Assembly (NCBI GenBank): GCA_017541205.1
Contig: JAFXZO010000026.1
Span: forward strand, 1-51,089
Direction of reading: 5' to 3'
DNA length: 51,089 nucleotides
DNA from: Clostridia bacterium
GTDB taxonomy: Bacteria; Bacillota; Clostridia; Christensenellales; Aristaeellaceae
Shown here piece by piece: positions 32,192 to 40,605 of this stretch (the stretch's first letter is position 1; every line of letters begins with the position of its first letter). The position numbers and the translations under genes were made by a program. The notes beneath the pieces are model-generated. The model saw only the letters and a program-made list of their open reading frames with translations, was not told the origin of the DNA and did no database searches.

Positions 32192-33142
32192 ATGCGGGTG
32201 GTATTTTTGGGCACGCCCGAATTTGGCGTTCCTTCCCTGAAAGCGCTTTTTGACGCGGGCTGCGAGGTCGTCGGCGTGTTCACGCAGCCGGACAAGCCCA
32301 AGGGCCGCGGCAACAAACTGCAAAAAAGCCCGGTCAAGCTCTGCGCACAGGAGAGGGGCATCCCCGTGTTTCAGCCGGTCAAGATCCGCCTGGACGGCGT
32401 GGAAGCGCTGCGCTCCCTGCGGCCCGACCTTTGCGTGACCGCCGCCTTCGGCCAGATCCTTTCCCAGGAGATCCTGGATATCCCGCGGATCGGCACCGTC
32501 AACGTGCATTCCTCGCTCCTGCCCAAATATCGCGGCAGCGCGCCCATCAACTGGGCGATCATGGAAGGGGAAACCGTGACCGGCGTCACCACCATGATGA
32601 CGGATAAGGGCCTGGATACGGGCGATATTCTTCTGCAAAGGACGATCGGCATTTTGCCGGGCGAAACGGCGGAAGAACTGACAGCCCGCATGGCCCCCAT
32701 CGGCGCGGAGCTTTTGATCGAGACCATCCGCCGCCTCGAAAAAGGCGATTGCCCGCGGACGCCCCAGGATGAAGACAAGGCAAGCTATTTCCCAATGCTG
32801 AAAAAGGAAATGGGCGAAATTGATTTTCGCATGCCCGCCCGAAAAATCGTGTGCCGCGTGCGTGGGCTGACGCCTTGGCCGGGAAGCGTGTTTGAATGGG
32901 GCGAAGGCGAGCAGATCAAGGTTTGGCATGCGGAGGAAGCGGAAAACCCGGGGAAAAAGCCCGGCGCGATCCTGTCCGCGGACGCAAAGGACGGCCTGGT
33001 GATCGCCGCAGGCGAAGGCGCCGTGCGTATTTTGGAATTGCAGGCTCCGGGTGGGAAGCGCATGAACGCAAAGGATTATCTGCGCGGTCATCCCGTTTCC
33101 TATACCGAATGCCGCGTAACGGAGGAAAACAGCCATGGATAA
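32192..33142 (+). CDS. fmt: Methionyl-tRNA formyltransferase
   Basis: A 316-residue enzyme that formylates initiator Met-tRNA. The N-terminal formyl-transferase fold has FLGTPEFGVPSLKAL, VFTQPDKPKGRGNKL and the catalytic HSSLLPKYRGSAPINWAI. TDKGLDTGDIL carries the catalytic Asp, and a C-terminal anticodon-stem-binding domain follows. It abuts def, and its end overlaps rsmB by 8 bp. The def-fmt pairing is functional: one adds and the other removes the formyl group. Confidence 0.97.
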   Translation: MRVVFLGTPEFGVPSLKALFDAGCEVVGVFTQPDKPKGRGNKLQKSPVKLCAQERGIPVFQPVKIRLDGVEALRSLRPDLCVTAAFGQILSQEILDIPRIGTVNVHSSLLPKYRGSAPINWAIMEGETVTGVTTMMTDKGLDTGDILLQRTIGILPGETAEELTARMAPIGAELLIETIRRLEKGDCPRTPQDEDKASYFPMLKKEMGEIDFRMPARKIVCRVRGLTPWPGSVFEWGEGEQIKVWHAEEAENPGKKPGAILSADAKDGLVIAAGEGAVRILELQAPGGKRMNAKDYLRGHPVSYTECRVTEENSHG

Positions 33143-34670
33143 GGATAGCCCGAAGGGGGACAGAAAGCTGTCCGGCGCTGCCCGGCCAAGAAACGCGTCC
33201 TATCAGCGCGGATACAGCGCCCGCAGGAACGATCCCAAGGGAAAACCCTCCGCGATAGGCTTTCAGCGGAACAGCAAGGGCGGGGCGCGCCCGATGAAAA
33301 ACAACGCTTCTCCGCGCGATCCGAACGCCCCCAGCAGTTTGAGCCGCAAGGTGGCGCTGCAAATCTTTCAGGATGTGGTCAGAAAAGACGCGTTCGCCGC
33401 ATTATCGCTCGATGATCGGCTGCAAAACGTGAACCTGTCGCAGCTGGATAAACGCTTTTGCGCGAGCATCGTATACCGAACCATCGACAATCTGATCCGC
33501 ATCGATCACGCGCTGAGCTTTTTCTTAAAGGATGCCGAAGCGTTGGAGCCCACCGTCCGCGATATTCTGCGCATCAGCGCGTGCCAGCTCATGTTCCACG
33601 ACCGGATCCCCGAAAACGCCATCGTTGATGAGGCGGTAAGGCTGACGCGCGGCGCGGGTCTGGAAGGGCTGACGGGCCTGACCAACGCGGTTTTGCGCTC
33701 TCTGATCCGCGGCAAAGATGAAATCAAGTGGCCGGAGGAAAGCGAAGGCGCGCGGTATCTGTCCATTATGGATTCCGTGCCGATGTGGCTTGCACAGAAG
33801 CTGATCGACGCCTACGGCTTTGAAACAGCCAAAGCGCTCTGCGAGGACAGGAATCAGGCGCATTATACCGTGATCCGCCCGAATATGACCAGGATGACGG
33901 ATGAAGCATTTGAACAGCTGCTTCAAAAAAAGGTCTGGGAAGTGGAAAAGGGCAAAGCTCCGCACGCATACCGCGTGCGCATGGCCTCCGAAATCGCCAG
34001 GGACGCGGATTATCTGGCCGGCAATTTCTCCATTCAGGGGGAAAGCAGCATCCTCGCCGCGCAGGCTGTAAACGCAAAGCGCGGCATGCAGGTACTGGAC
34101 TGCTGCGCCGCGCCTGGCGGAAAAACGGCCTATCTGGCTGAAACCATGGCGGGGACGGGCAGGGTTTACGCCTGGGACGTGCATGAGCACAGGGTCACGC
34201 TCATCAAGGCGATGATGCGCAGGCTGCATCTGGAAAACATCCGTCCGATCGTCCGGGACGCCGCCCAGCTCAAAGAAGACCTGGTTTCTTCCATGGACGC
34301 CGTGCTCCTGGACGCCCCGTGCTCTGGTCTTGGCGTGATGGACAGCAAGCCGGATATCAAGATCCGCGCGACGGAGGAATCCGTAAACGAACTGTGCGGG
34401 ATCCAGGAAAAGCTGCTCAACACCTGCTGCAAATACGTGAAGGCCGGGGGCGTGTTCGTTTATTCCACATGCAGCATCCTTCCGCAGGAAAACAGCGAAC
34501 AGATAAAAAAATTCCTCTCTTCCCACCCGGATTTTGAATTGATCCCGCTGCCGGAAGATATGGAGGAATCCATTAAGGCCCTGTATAACGATTCCGGCCT
34601 GCAGCTGCTGCCCTATCGGGATGGGATCGAGGGCTTCTTTATCGCAAGGATGCGTCGGGTGAAAGCATGA
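33135..34670 (+). CDS. rsmB: 16S rRNA (cytosine-967-C5)-methyltransferase RsmB with basic N-terminal tail
   Basis: A 511-residue SAM-dependent enzyme. After a non-conserved, Arg/Lys/Ser-rich tail of about 68 residues comes the NusB-like RNA-binding domain (ALQIFQDVVRKDAFAALSLDD). The methyltransferase domain carries DCCAAPGGKTAYLAETM, the DAPCSGLGVM motif with one catalytic cysteine, and YSTCSILPQENSEQI with the other. The total exceeds the usual about 440 residues mainly because of the tail. The start overlaps fmt and is the best supported. Cotranscribed with rlmN, whose start overlaps its stop. Confidence 0.93.
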   Translation: MDKDSPKGDRKLSGAARPRNASYQRGYSARRNDPKGKPSAIGFQRNSKGGARPMKNNASPRDPNAPSSLSRKVALQIFQDVVRKDAFAALSLDDRLQNVNLSQLDKRFCASIVYRTIDNLIRIDHALSFFLKDAEALEPTVRDILRISACQLMFHDRIPENAIVDEAVRLTRGAGLEGLTGLTNAVLRSLIRGKDEIKWPEESEGARYLSIMDSVPMWLAQKLIDAYGFETAKALCEDRNQAHYTVIRPNMTRMTDEAFEQLLQKKVWEVEKGKAPHAYRVRMASEIARDADYLAGNFSIQGESSILAAQAVNAKRGMQVLDCCAAPGGKTAYLAETMAGTGRVYAWDVHEHRVTLIKAMMRRLHLENIRPIVRDAAQLKEDLVSSMDAVLLDAPCSGLGVMDSKPDIKIRATEESVNELCGIQEKLLNTCCKYVKAGGVFVYSTCSILPQENSEQIKKFLSSHPDFELIPLPEDMEESIKALYNDSGLQLLPYRDGIEGFFIARMRRVKA

Positions 34671-35713
34671 CGGAAAATGTGATCCAATGGATGGGCCTGT
34701 ACCCGGAGGAAATGCGGGAAGAATTGGGAAAGCTCGGGGAAAAGCCGTTCCGGGCCGGCCAGGTGTTTTCCTGGCTGCATAAAGGCGCGCGTTTTTCCGA
34801 AATGACCAACCTTTCCTTGTCCCTTCGCGAAAAGCTATCCCAATCCGGCGTGGATCAGCCGGTCGAGATCCGCCAAGCGCGCGTATCGCATTTGGACGGC
34901 ACAAAGAAATTCCTGTTTTCCCTGATGGACGGAAACTGCGTGGAGGGCGTATTGATGCGCTACCGCTACGGCGCTACGCTGTGCGTTTCCACGCAGGTCG
35001 GGTGCCGGATGGGCTGCCGCTTTTGCGCGAGTACGCTCGATGGGTGCGTCCGGAATTTGACCGCGGCCGAAATGCTGGGGCAGGTGCAGTGCGCGAACCG
35101 GGAGCTAAAGGAAGAGCGGGTCCATAACATCGTCCTGATGGGAAGCGGCGAACCTTTTGATAACTATGATAAGGTCGTACGCTTCCTTCGCCTGGTATCC
35201 CACCCGGACGGGCTGAACATTGGGATTCGGCACATTTCCGTCAGCACCTGCGGCCTGGTCCCCCAGATCAGACGGTTTGCCGGGGAGGGCCTTGGGGTCA
35301 CGCTGTCGCTGTCTCTTCATGCGCCCAACGATGAAATCAGAAAGCAGATCATGCCCATCGCGAACCGCTATACGATCTCTGAAACCTTGGACGCGTGCCG
35401 TTATTACCTCGAAAAAACAGGCCGCAGGATCGTGATCGAATACGCGCTGATCGACCGCGTGAACGCGGATGAACAGTGCGCCGAAGAGCTTGCGAAGCTG
35501 CTTCGCGGCATGCAGTGCCATGTGAATCTGATCCCGCTGAACACGGTCAAGGAACGCGCGCTCTTCGGCGTTACGGAGGATCAGGTTCGGCGTTTCCTGG
35601 ACGTATTGGAGAAACGCCATATTTCCGCCACGCGCCGCCGGGAAATGGGCGATGATATCGAAGGCGCCTGCGGCCAGCTGCGAAAGAAAATCATGCGGGA
35701 GGAAAACCCATGA
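34667..35713 (+). CDS. rlmN: 23S rRNA/tRNA adenine-C2-methyltransferase RlmN
   Basis: A 348-residue radical-SAM methyltransferase modifying A2503 of 23S rRNA and some tRNAs. The iron-sulphur cysteines are in QVGCRMGCRFCASTLDG. The methyl-carrying and resolving cysteines are expected in the CGLVPQI region and near the C-terminus (GACGQLR). VLMGSGEPFDNYDKVVRFL and LSLSLHAPNDEIRKQIMPI are standard. ATGA overlaps on both sides (rsmB and prpC) indicate coupled translation. Confidence 0.95.
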   Translation: MTENVIQWMGLYPEEMREELGKLGEKPFRAGQVFSWLHKGARFSEMTNLSLSLREKLSQSGVDQPVEIRQARVSHLDGTKKFLFSLMDGNCVEGVLMRYRYGATLCVSTQVGCRMGCRFCASTLDGCVRNLTAAEMLGQVQCANRELKEERVHNIVLMGSGEPFDNYDKVVRFLRLVSHPDGLNIGIRHISVSTCGLVPQIRRFAGEGLGVTLSLSLHAPNDEIRKQIMPIANRYTISETLDACRYYLEKTGRRIVIEYALIDRVNADEQCAEELAKLLRGMQCHVNLIPLNTVKERALFGVTEDQVRRFLDVLEKRHISATRRREMGDDIEGACGQLRKKIMREENP

Positions 35714-36417
35714 AGGCTGTATCCAGAACACACATCGGCAATGTCCGTTCCTCCAACCAGGACGCGCTGGTGCTCCAGAGCGGCACGTACGGCGTATTTG
35801 GCGTCGCGGACGGCATGGGCGGCCACAAGGCCGGCGACGTGGCCAGCCAAATGGCCGCGCAGGTGATCAAAGAAACGCTTGCGGACGCAAAGCCCTCCGC
35901 CGATCTTCTGCGTTCCGGGATCGAGGAAGCCAACCGCCGGATCTATATGGAGCAATTGGAGAATCCGGATTATAACGGGATGGGCACCACGGTGACGGTG
36001 ATTTGGGAGGATGAAAGCCGCCTGCTGCTCGGCCACGTGGGCGACAGCAGGTGCTACCGCCTGCGCGGAGAAACGCTTGACCAGCTCAGCATGGACCATT
36101 CCATGGTCGCGGAATTGGTGCGCGAAGGTCTTTTGACCCCTGAGGAAGCGGCGCATCATCCCTACCGCAACATCATCACCCGGGCTGTCGGCACCGGCGA
36201 TACCATTGAAGTGGACGTTATGGATCTGTCAAAATTGAAGGGCGATAAATACCTTCTTTGCTCGGACGGTTTATACGAATATCTGCCGGAAAGCGAGATA
36301 CAGGAGCTTTTATCCACCCTGTCCCTGGAGGAAGCGGCGGATACGATGCTTGCGCTGGCCCTGGAACGCGGCGGGAAAGATAACATTTCCCTGGTGCTCA
36401 CGGAGGTGGACGCATGA
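35710..36417 (+). CDS. prpC: PP2C-type serine/threonine phosphatase PrpC
   Basis: A 235-residue metal-dependent phosphatase that reverses PrkC phosphorylation. PP2C motifs: SSNQDALVL with the first metal Asp, GVADGMGGHKAGDVAS, NGMGTTVTVI, GHVGDSRCYRLRG, and LLCSDGLYEYL, then GGKDNISLVL at the end. It overlaps rlmN and prkC (ATGA). The phosphatase-kinase pair is a conserved Firmicute module that reads muropeptides and growth state. Confidence 0.95.
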   Translation: MKAVSRTHIGNVRSSNQDALVLQSGTYGVFGVADGMGGHKAGDVASQMAAQVIKETLADAKPSADLLRSGIEEANRRIYMEQLENPDYNGMGTTVTVIWEDESRLLLGHVGDSRCYRLRGETLDQLSMDHSMVAELVREGLLTPEEAAHHPYRNIITRAVGTGDTIEVDVMDLSKLKGDKYLLCSDGLYEYLPESEIQELLSTLSLEEAADTMLALALERGGKDNISLVLTEVDA

Positions 36418-38123
36418 TCGGCAAGGTGCTGGACAACCGCTACGAGCTGGTCGAATTCATCGGAAAAGGTGGCATGGCCTTGGTTTACCGCGCCATCGAT
36501 AAACGCACCGGCCATAACGTCGCGGTCAAGATCCTTCGCCCCGAGTTCAGCAAGGACATGGAATTCTGCGCCCGGTTTGAGCGCGAGGCCATGGCCGCGA
36601 GCAAGATGAGCCATCATAACATCGTGAACCTGTTGGACGTGGGCCAGGACGACAGCCTGCGTTACCTGGTCATGGAGTATGTGAAGGGCCAAACGCTCAA
36701 AGATGTGATCCTGCAAAAAGGCGCGCTGCCGCCGCTCACCGCCGCCCAGATCGGCATCCGCATCCTGTCCGCCCTGCAGCACGCGCATAAAAACGGCATC
36801 ATTCACCGGGATATAAAGCCGCAGAATATCCTGGTGCATTCGGAGGGCCTGATCAAGGTTTCCGATTTCGGCATCGCGCGGGTGGCGGGCAGCAATACCA
36901 TCTCCACCGACGACAGCGTGATGGGCTCCGTCCATTATTTTTCGCCGGAGCAGGCCAAGGGCGAAAACGTGACCGCTGCCAGCGATCTGTACAGCGTCGG
37001 CGTGGTCCTCTATGAAATGCTGACCGGAAAGCCGCCTTTTGACGGCGAAACGCCGGTTGCCGTCGCCATGCAGCATATCGGCGGCACGCCCACCCCCATC
37101 AGCGAATTGAACCCGACTGTTCCGCCCGCCCTGGAAAGGGTCGTGGAAAAGGCCATGGAAAAGCGCCCGGAAAAGCGGTATCAAAGCGCCCTTGAAATGG
37201 CCCAGGATCTGCAGCGCGCCATGCAGGAGCCGGATGGCACCTGGCTGGAACGACTGCCGGATAAGCCGCAAAAACCGGCCGCGCATACCGGGTCCACCGG
37301 CAAGCAAAGGCCCGTTCATTCCAAATACTGGATCTGGTTCCGCATCGGCATAATCTCCTTGATCGTGGCCATATTCGGCGGGATGCTGGCCGGCGGCGCT
37401 TATGTGATCTACGATCAGACGGTGAACGCGACGACAGCGCCATATTGTCTGGATTATTCGGAGGAAGACGCAAAGCGCGAGGTTTACCGCGCCGGGCTGA
37501 ACGTCGAGTTCACGCGGATCAGCGATCCTTCCAAACCAACCGGCATTGTGATCATGCAGTCCCCGGAGTTTGGCACTGCCATGCGGAAAGGGGAGACCGT
37601 GATCCTGACCATCTCCACAGGCGCTGAAGAGAAGGCCATCCCTGACCTTGTTGGCAGGAGCAGGGAGGAAGCGAAGAACGAATTGGAACGGCTCGGCTTT
37701 ACGATGCTTGCGCTTCCCAAGCGCATCTTATCCAGCACCGAAGAATGGGATACGGTACTGTTCCAGGACCCGAAAGAGGGCGTCACCATGCCAAGCGGCA
37801 GCGTGGTGCAGGTCACGCTCAGCGGCGGCTCCGTCACCGTGCCGAACCTGGTTGGCAAAACGCGCGAGGAAGCGGAGGCGATCATCAAGCAGCTGAACCT
37901 GAAATGCGACCAGGTCTTTGAATACGAAACGAACGACGCCAGCAAGTATGGCCTCGTCGGCACTCAAACCGTCATGGACGACGATGCGGTTTCCTACTCG
38001 GTCGGGGATCAGGTCATGCAGCAGACCGTCGTCAAACTGATCGTTTATATACCCGTCAGGTCCGCCGCGACGCCCGAGCCTACCATTGAAACAGAGACGA
38101 CCGCGGAGGATGCTGCCCCATGA
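36414..38123 (+). CDS. prkC: Membrane serine/threonine kinase PrkC with PASTA domains
   Basis: A 569-residue eukaryotic-type kinase. The catalytic domain has IGKGGMALVYRAID, Lys39, HRDIKPQNIL with the catalytic Asp, DFGIAR and GSVHYFSPEQAKG. A juxtamembrane segment leads to one membrane helix near residues 308-330 (IISLIVAIFGGMLAGGAYVI). The outside part holds three PASTA repeats; the first is divergent and the last two are clear (VTVPNLVGKTREEAEAII). These bind peptidoglycan fragments; in spore formers PrkC can trigger germination. A Thr/Glu-rich tail ends it. It overlaps both neighbours. Confidence 0.95.
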   Translation: MIGKVLDNRYELVEFIGKGGMALVYRAIDKRTGHNVAVKILRPEFSKDMEFCARFEREAMAASKMSHHNIVNLLDVGQDDSLRYLVMEYVKGQTLKDVILQKGALPPLTAAQIGIRILSALQHAHKNGIIHRDIKPQNILVHSEGLIKVSDFGIARVAGSNTISTDDSVMGSVHYFSPEQAKGENVTAASDLYSVGVVLYEMLTGKPPFDGETPVAVAMQHIGGTPTPISELNPTVPPALERVVEKAMEKRPEKRYQSALEMAQDLQRAMQEPDGTWLERLPDKPQKPAAHTGSTGKQRPVHSKYWIWFRIGIISLIVAIFGGMLAGGAYVIYDQTVNATTAPYCLDYSEEDAKREVYRAGLNVEFTRISDPSKPTGIVIMQSPEFGTAMRKGETVILTISTGAEEKAIPDLVGRSREEAKNELERLGFTMLALPKRILSSTEEWDTVLFQDPKEGVTMPSGSVVQVTLSGGSVTVPNLVGKTREEAEAIIKQLNLKCDQVFEYETNDASKYGLVGTQTVMDDDAVSYSVGDQVMQQTVVKLIVYIPVRSAATPEPTIETETTAEDAAP

Positions 38124-39013
38124 TGGAAGGAATCATCGTACGGGGCAGAGGCGGCTTTTATACCGCCCGGGACCAGGACGGGCATGAATATGTGCTGCGG
38201 GCCAAAAAGAAATTCCGGCGGCAGAACATTTCCCCGCTCGTCGGCGATCAAATCCTCTTTACGCCCGGCACAGGGGAAGGCAAGGAGGAGGACGGCTGGG
38301 TGGAGGAAATCAAGCCGCGCGTCAGCCAATGCCTGCGGCCGCCCGTCGCGAACGTATCGCTCCTTTGCATCGTGACGGCGCCACGCCCCGCGCCGGATTG
38401 GCTGCTTGCGGACAAGCTGATGATCTTTGCCAGAAAGCAAGGACTCAAAACGCTGCTGCTCGTCAACAAAGCCGATCTTCCTCAGGCGCAGGATACGGTT
38501 TCACTGGCCCAGGCCATGTACGCAGGCGCGGAAACACAGGTCCTGGGCGTGAGCGCCCAGAACGGGCAGGCGGTCGATGCGCTCAGGGCGTATTTGAGCG
38601 GGCATACCTGCTGCTTTTCCGGGCAAAGCGGCGTTGGAAAATCCACGCTTCTCAACGCGCTCTTTGGCCTTTCCCAGGAAACGGGCGATATCAGCCGCAA
38701 AATCCAGCGCGGCAAAAATACCACGCGGCATGCGGAGCTTTTCACCTTCGGCGATATCCGGGTGATCGATACGCCGGGGTTCAGCCTGCTGGAAATGGAC
38801 GAGGTCTTTGACCCGGTGCTGCTTCGGGATTATTACCCGGAATTTGAACCTTACGCGGACGCGTGCCGCTTTTCGCCTTGCTATCATGGCACGGAACCCG
38901 GATGCGCGGTGCTCGCCGCCGCGAAGGAAGGAAAGATTCATCCTGCGCGTTTGGCGCGTTATCACACGCTGTTGGCGGAATGCCGCCAGGCTTGGAGGGA
39001 GAGATATGATTAA
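38120..39013 (+). CDS. rsgA: Ribosome small-subunit-dependent GTPase RsgA
   Basis: A 297-residue circularly permuted GTPase for 30S assembly. Motif order is permuted as expected: LLVNKADL (G4) comes first, then FSGQSGVGKSTLLNAL (G1) and VIDTPGFSLLEMD (G3). An OB-fold domain precedes it, and a zinc knuckle follows (CRFSPCYHGTEPGCAV). It is known to be a PrkC substrate in Bacillus, and it follows prkC with overlapping codons here. The rpe start lies within its last codons. Confidence 0.96.
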   Translation: MMEGIIVRGRGGFYTARDQDGHEYVLRAKKKFRRQNISPLVGDQILFTPGTGEGKEEDGWVEEIKPRVSQCLRPPVANVSLLCIVTAPRPAPDWLLADKLMIFARKQGLKTLLLVNKADLPQAQDTVSLAQAMYAGAETQVLGVSAQNGQAVDALRAYLSGHTCCFSGQSGVGKSTLLNALFGLSQETGDISRKIQRGKNTTRHAELFTFGDIRVIDTPGFSLLEMDEVFDPVLLRDYYPEFEPYADACRFSPCYHGTEPGCAVLAAAKEGKIHPARLARYHTLLAECRQAWRERYD

Positions 39014-39647
39014 GCTGACGCCGTCGCTTCTGGCCGCAGACCTGATGCATCTGGGCCGGGAAATCGAAAAAATGATGGAAAATGGGATCGATCAGCTTCA
39101 TTTTGATGTGATGGACGCGCATTTTGTGCCCAATCTGTCCTTCGGGCCCGCTTTTTGCCAAGCCATCCATAAGCATTTTCCGACGCTGAAAATCGACGTT
39201 CATTTAATGATGGATAACCCGGAAGCCTATTTGGACGTATTCGCCAAAAGCGGGGCGTCCAGCATCACCGTGCACAGGGAGGTGCTTTCCGATCCCGCCG
39301 CCATGATAGAAGCGATCCGGGCGCGGGGAGTGACCTGCGGTTTTTCGATCAAGCCGGAAACAGATGTGAACACATTGCTTCCTTGGCTTGACCAGCTGGA
39401 CCATATCCTCATCATGACGGTGGAGCCGGGCTTTGGCGGCCAGGCGTTCATGCCGGAGGAAGTGGAAAAAATCAAAGCTTTGCGCAGCGCCGGGTTCCGG
39501 GGCGATATTGCCGTGGATGGCGGCGTCGGCCTGCAAAATCTGGAATTGCTGATCGGGGCAGGCGCGAATTGGCTGGTCATGGGAACCGCCTATTTTTGCG
39601 CGGAGGATCCCAAGCTTGTCGCCATGAAAGTAAAGGAGTACGCATGA
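39006..39647 (+). CDS. rpe: Ribulose-phosphate 3-epimerase
   Basis: A 213-residue TIM-barrel enzyme interconverting ribulose-5-phosphate and xylulose-5-phosphate. Seen: TPSLLAADLMHLG, LHFDVMDAHFVPNLSFGP with metal ligands, DVHLMMDNPEAYL, the MTVEPGFGGQAFM loop and DIAVDGGVGLQN. The ATG at 39006 begins 8 bp before the rsgA stop; longer upstream open frame is ignored because it lies in rsgA. Follows the usual rsgA-rpe order. Confidence 0.96.
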   Translation: MIKLTPSLLAADLMHLGREIEKMMENGIDQLHFDVMDAHFVPNLSFGPAFCQAIHKHFPTLKIDVHLMMDNPEAYLDVFAKSGASSITVHREVLSDPAAMIEAIRARGVTCGFSIKPETDVNTLLPWLDQLDHILIMTVEPGFGGQAFMPEEVEKIKALRSAGFRGDIAVDGGVGLQNLELLIGAGANWLVMGTAYFCAEDPKLVAMKVKEYA

Positions 39648-40483
39648 AGCCAAACCGCGCAAAGCAGCAGGAATTTCACCATAAACGCAGCCTTGGCCAA
39701 AACTTTTTGACGGATGAAGCGCTGTTTCGGCAATTGGTGGAGCTCTCGCAGGTCGGCAAGAAAGACGCGGTGCTGGAAATCGGGGCCGGAGCCGGGGGCA
39801 TGACCAAAGCGCTGAGCGAAGCGTGCCGCCGGGTGATCGCCATTGAGGTGGACGCAACGCTGATCCCCATCCTGCAGGTTTCGTTGGAAAAATGCAGGAA
39901 TGTTCACCTGGTGCACGGCGATGTCATGCGCTTGAACCTGCCGCAGCTCACCGCGCCGATGGGCCCGTTTCATGTGGTCGCCAATATCCCGTACTATCTG
40001 ACGACGGATTTGATGAACCTGCTGCTCACCGCGGAAATGCCCATTGAATCCATTTCCTTGATGGTGCAAAGGGAAGCGGCGGAGAGGATCACCGCCAAGC
40101 CAGGCCAGGAAGGATACGGCATGCTTTCTGTCCGCGCGCAGTATGCTTTTGATCCCGCGATCATGCTCGATGTGCCCGCCTGCCTGTTTACGCCGCCGCC
40201 CAAGGTGGACAGCGCCTTCGTTGTGATGCCCAAGCGCAAGGAGCCGGCGGTCGAAGTCCGGGATGAAAGCCTGTTTTTCAAGGTTGCCGCCGCCGCATTC
40301 GCCATGCGCCGCAAAACCATGGAAAACAACCTGATCGCCTCCTTCCGCGTTTCCAGGGAACAGGCGCGGGAATGGCTCCACGACTGCGGGATCCGGGAAG
40401 GCGCGCGGGGCGAAACCCTGTCGCTCGTCGATTTTGCCGCGCTTGCCGATCGGATTGAACCTGTTGAAACCGACAAGGCGTAA
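39644..40483 (+). CDS. rsmA: 16S rRNA dimethyladenosine transferase
   Basis: A 279-residue methyltransferase that dimethylates two adjacent adenosines in helix 45 of 16S rRNA. The SAM motif is LGQNFLTDEAL then VLEIGAGAGGMTKAL; the catalytic NIPYYLTTDLMN and the C-terminal FTPPPKVDSAFVVM segment are typical of KsgA. The ATG at 39644 overlaps the rpe stop (ATGA). In Bacillus rsmA lies elsewhere, beside rnmV, so linkage to rpe here is a local difference. It closes the long operon. Confidence 0.96.
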   Translation: MKPNRAKQQEFHHKRSLGQNFLTDEALFRQLVELSQVGKKDAVLEIGAGAGGMTKALSEACRRVIAIEVDATLIPILQVSLEKCRNVHLVHGDVMRLNLPQLTAPMGPFHVVANIPYYLTTDLMNLLLTAEMPIESISLMVQREAAERITAKPGQEGYGMLSVRAQYAFDPAIMLDVPACLFTPPPKVDSAFVVMPKRKEPAVEVRDESLFFKVAAAAFAMRRKTMENNLIASFRVSREQAREWLHDCGIREGARGETLSLVDFAALADRIEPVETDKA

Positions 40484-40548
40484 GGAAAGCCCCGAAAGGC
40501 AAACACAATAAAAACAATCTGATCCTGGAAAACCGGAAAACAGTATGT

Positions 40549-40554
40549 TACAAT
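40549..40554 (+). promoter_or_regulatory. Putative -10 of the ald promoter
   Basis: TACAAT lies 51 bp before the ald start, with only a poor -35 (TGGAAA at 40526-40531, 17 bp). The 122-bp gap after rsmA suggests a separate transcript. Confidence 0.45.
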
Positions 40555-40605
40555 CATTTGGAAACAGTTCCCTTCCAATCGCCTGCAAAGAAAGGAAACA
40601 AAGCC

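Noticed and set aside
31706-33136. 476-codon open frame opposite def and fmt
   Set aside because: Def and Fmt show complete catalytic motifs on the plus strand; the reverse frame has none.
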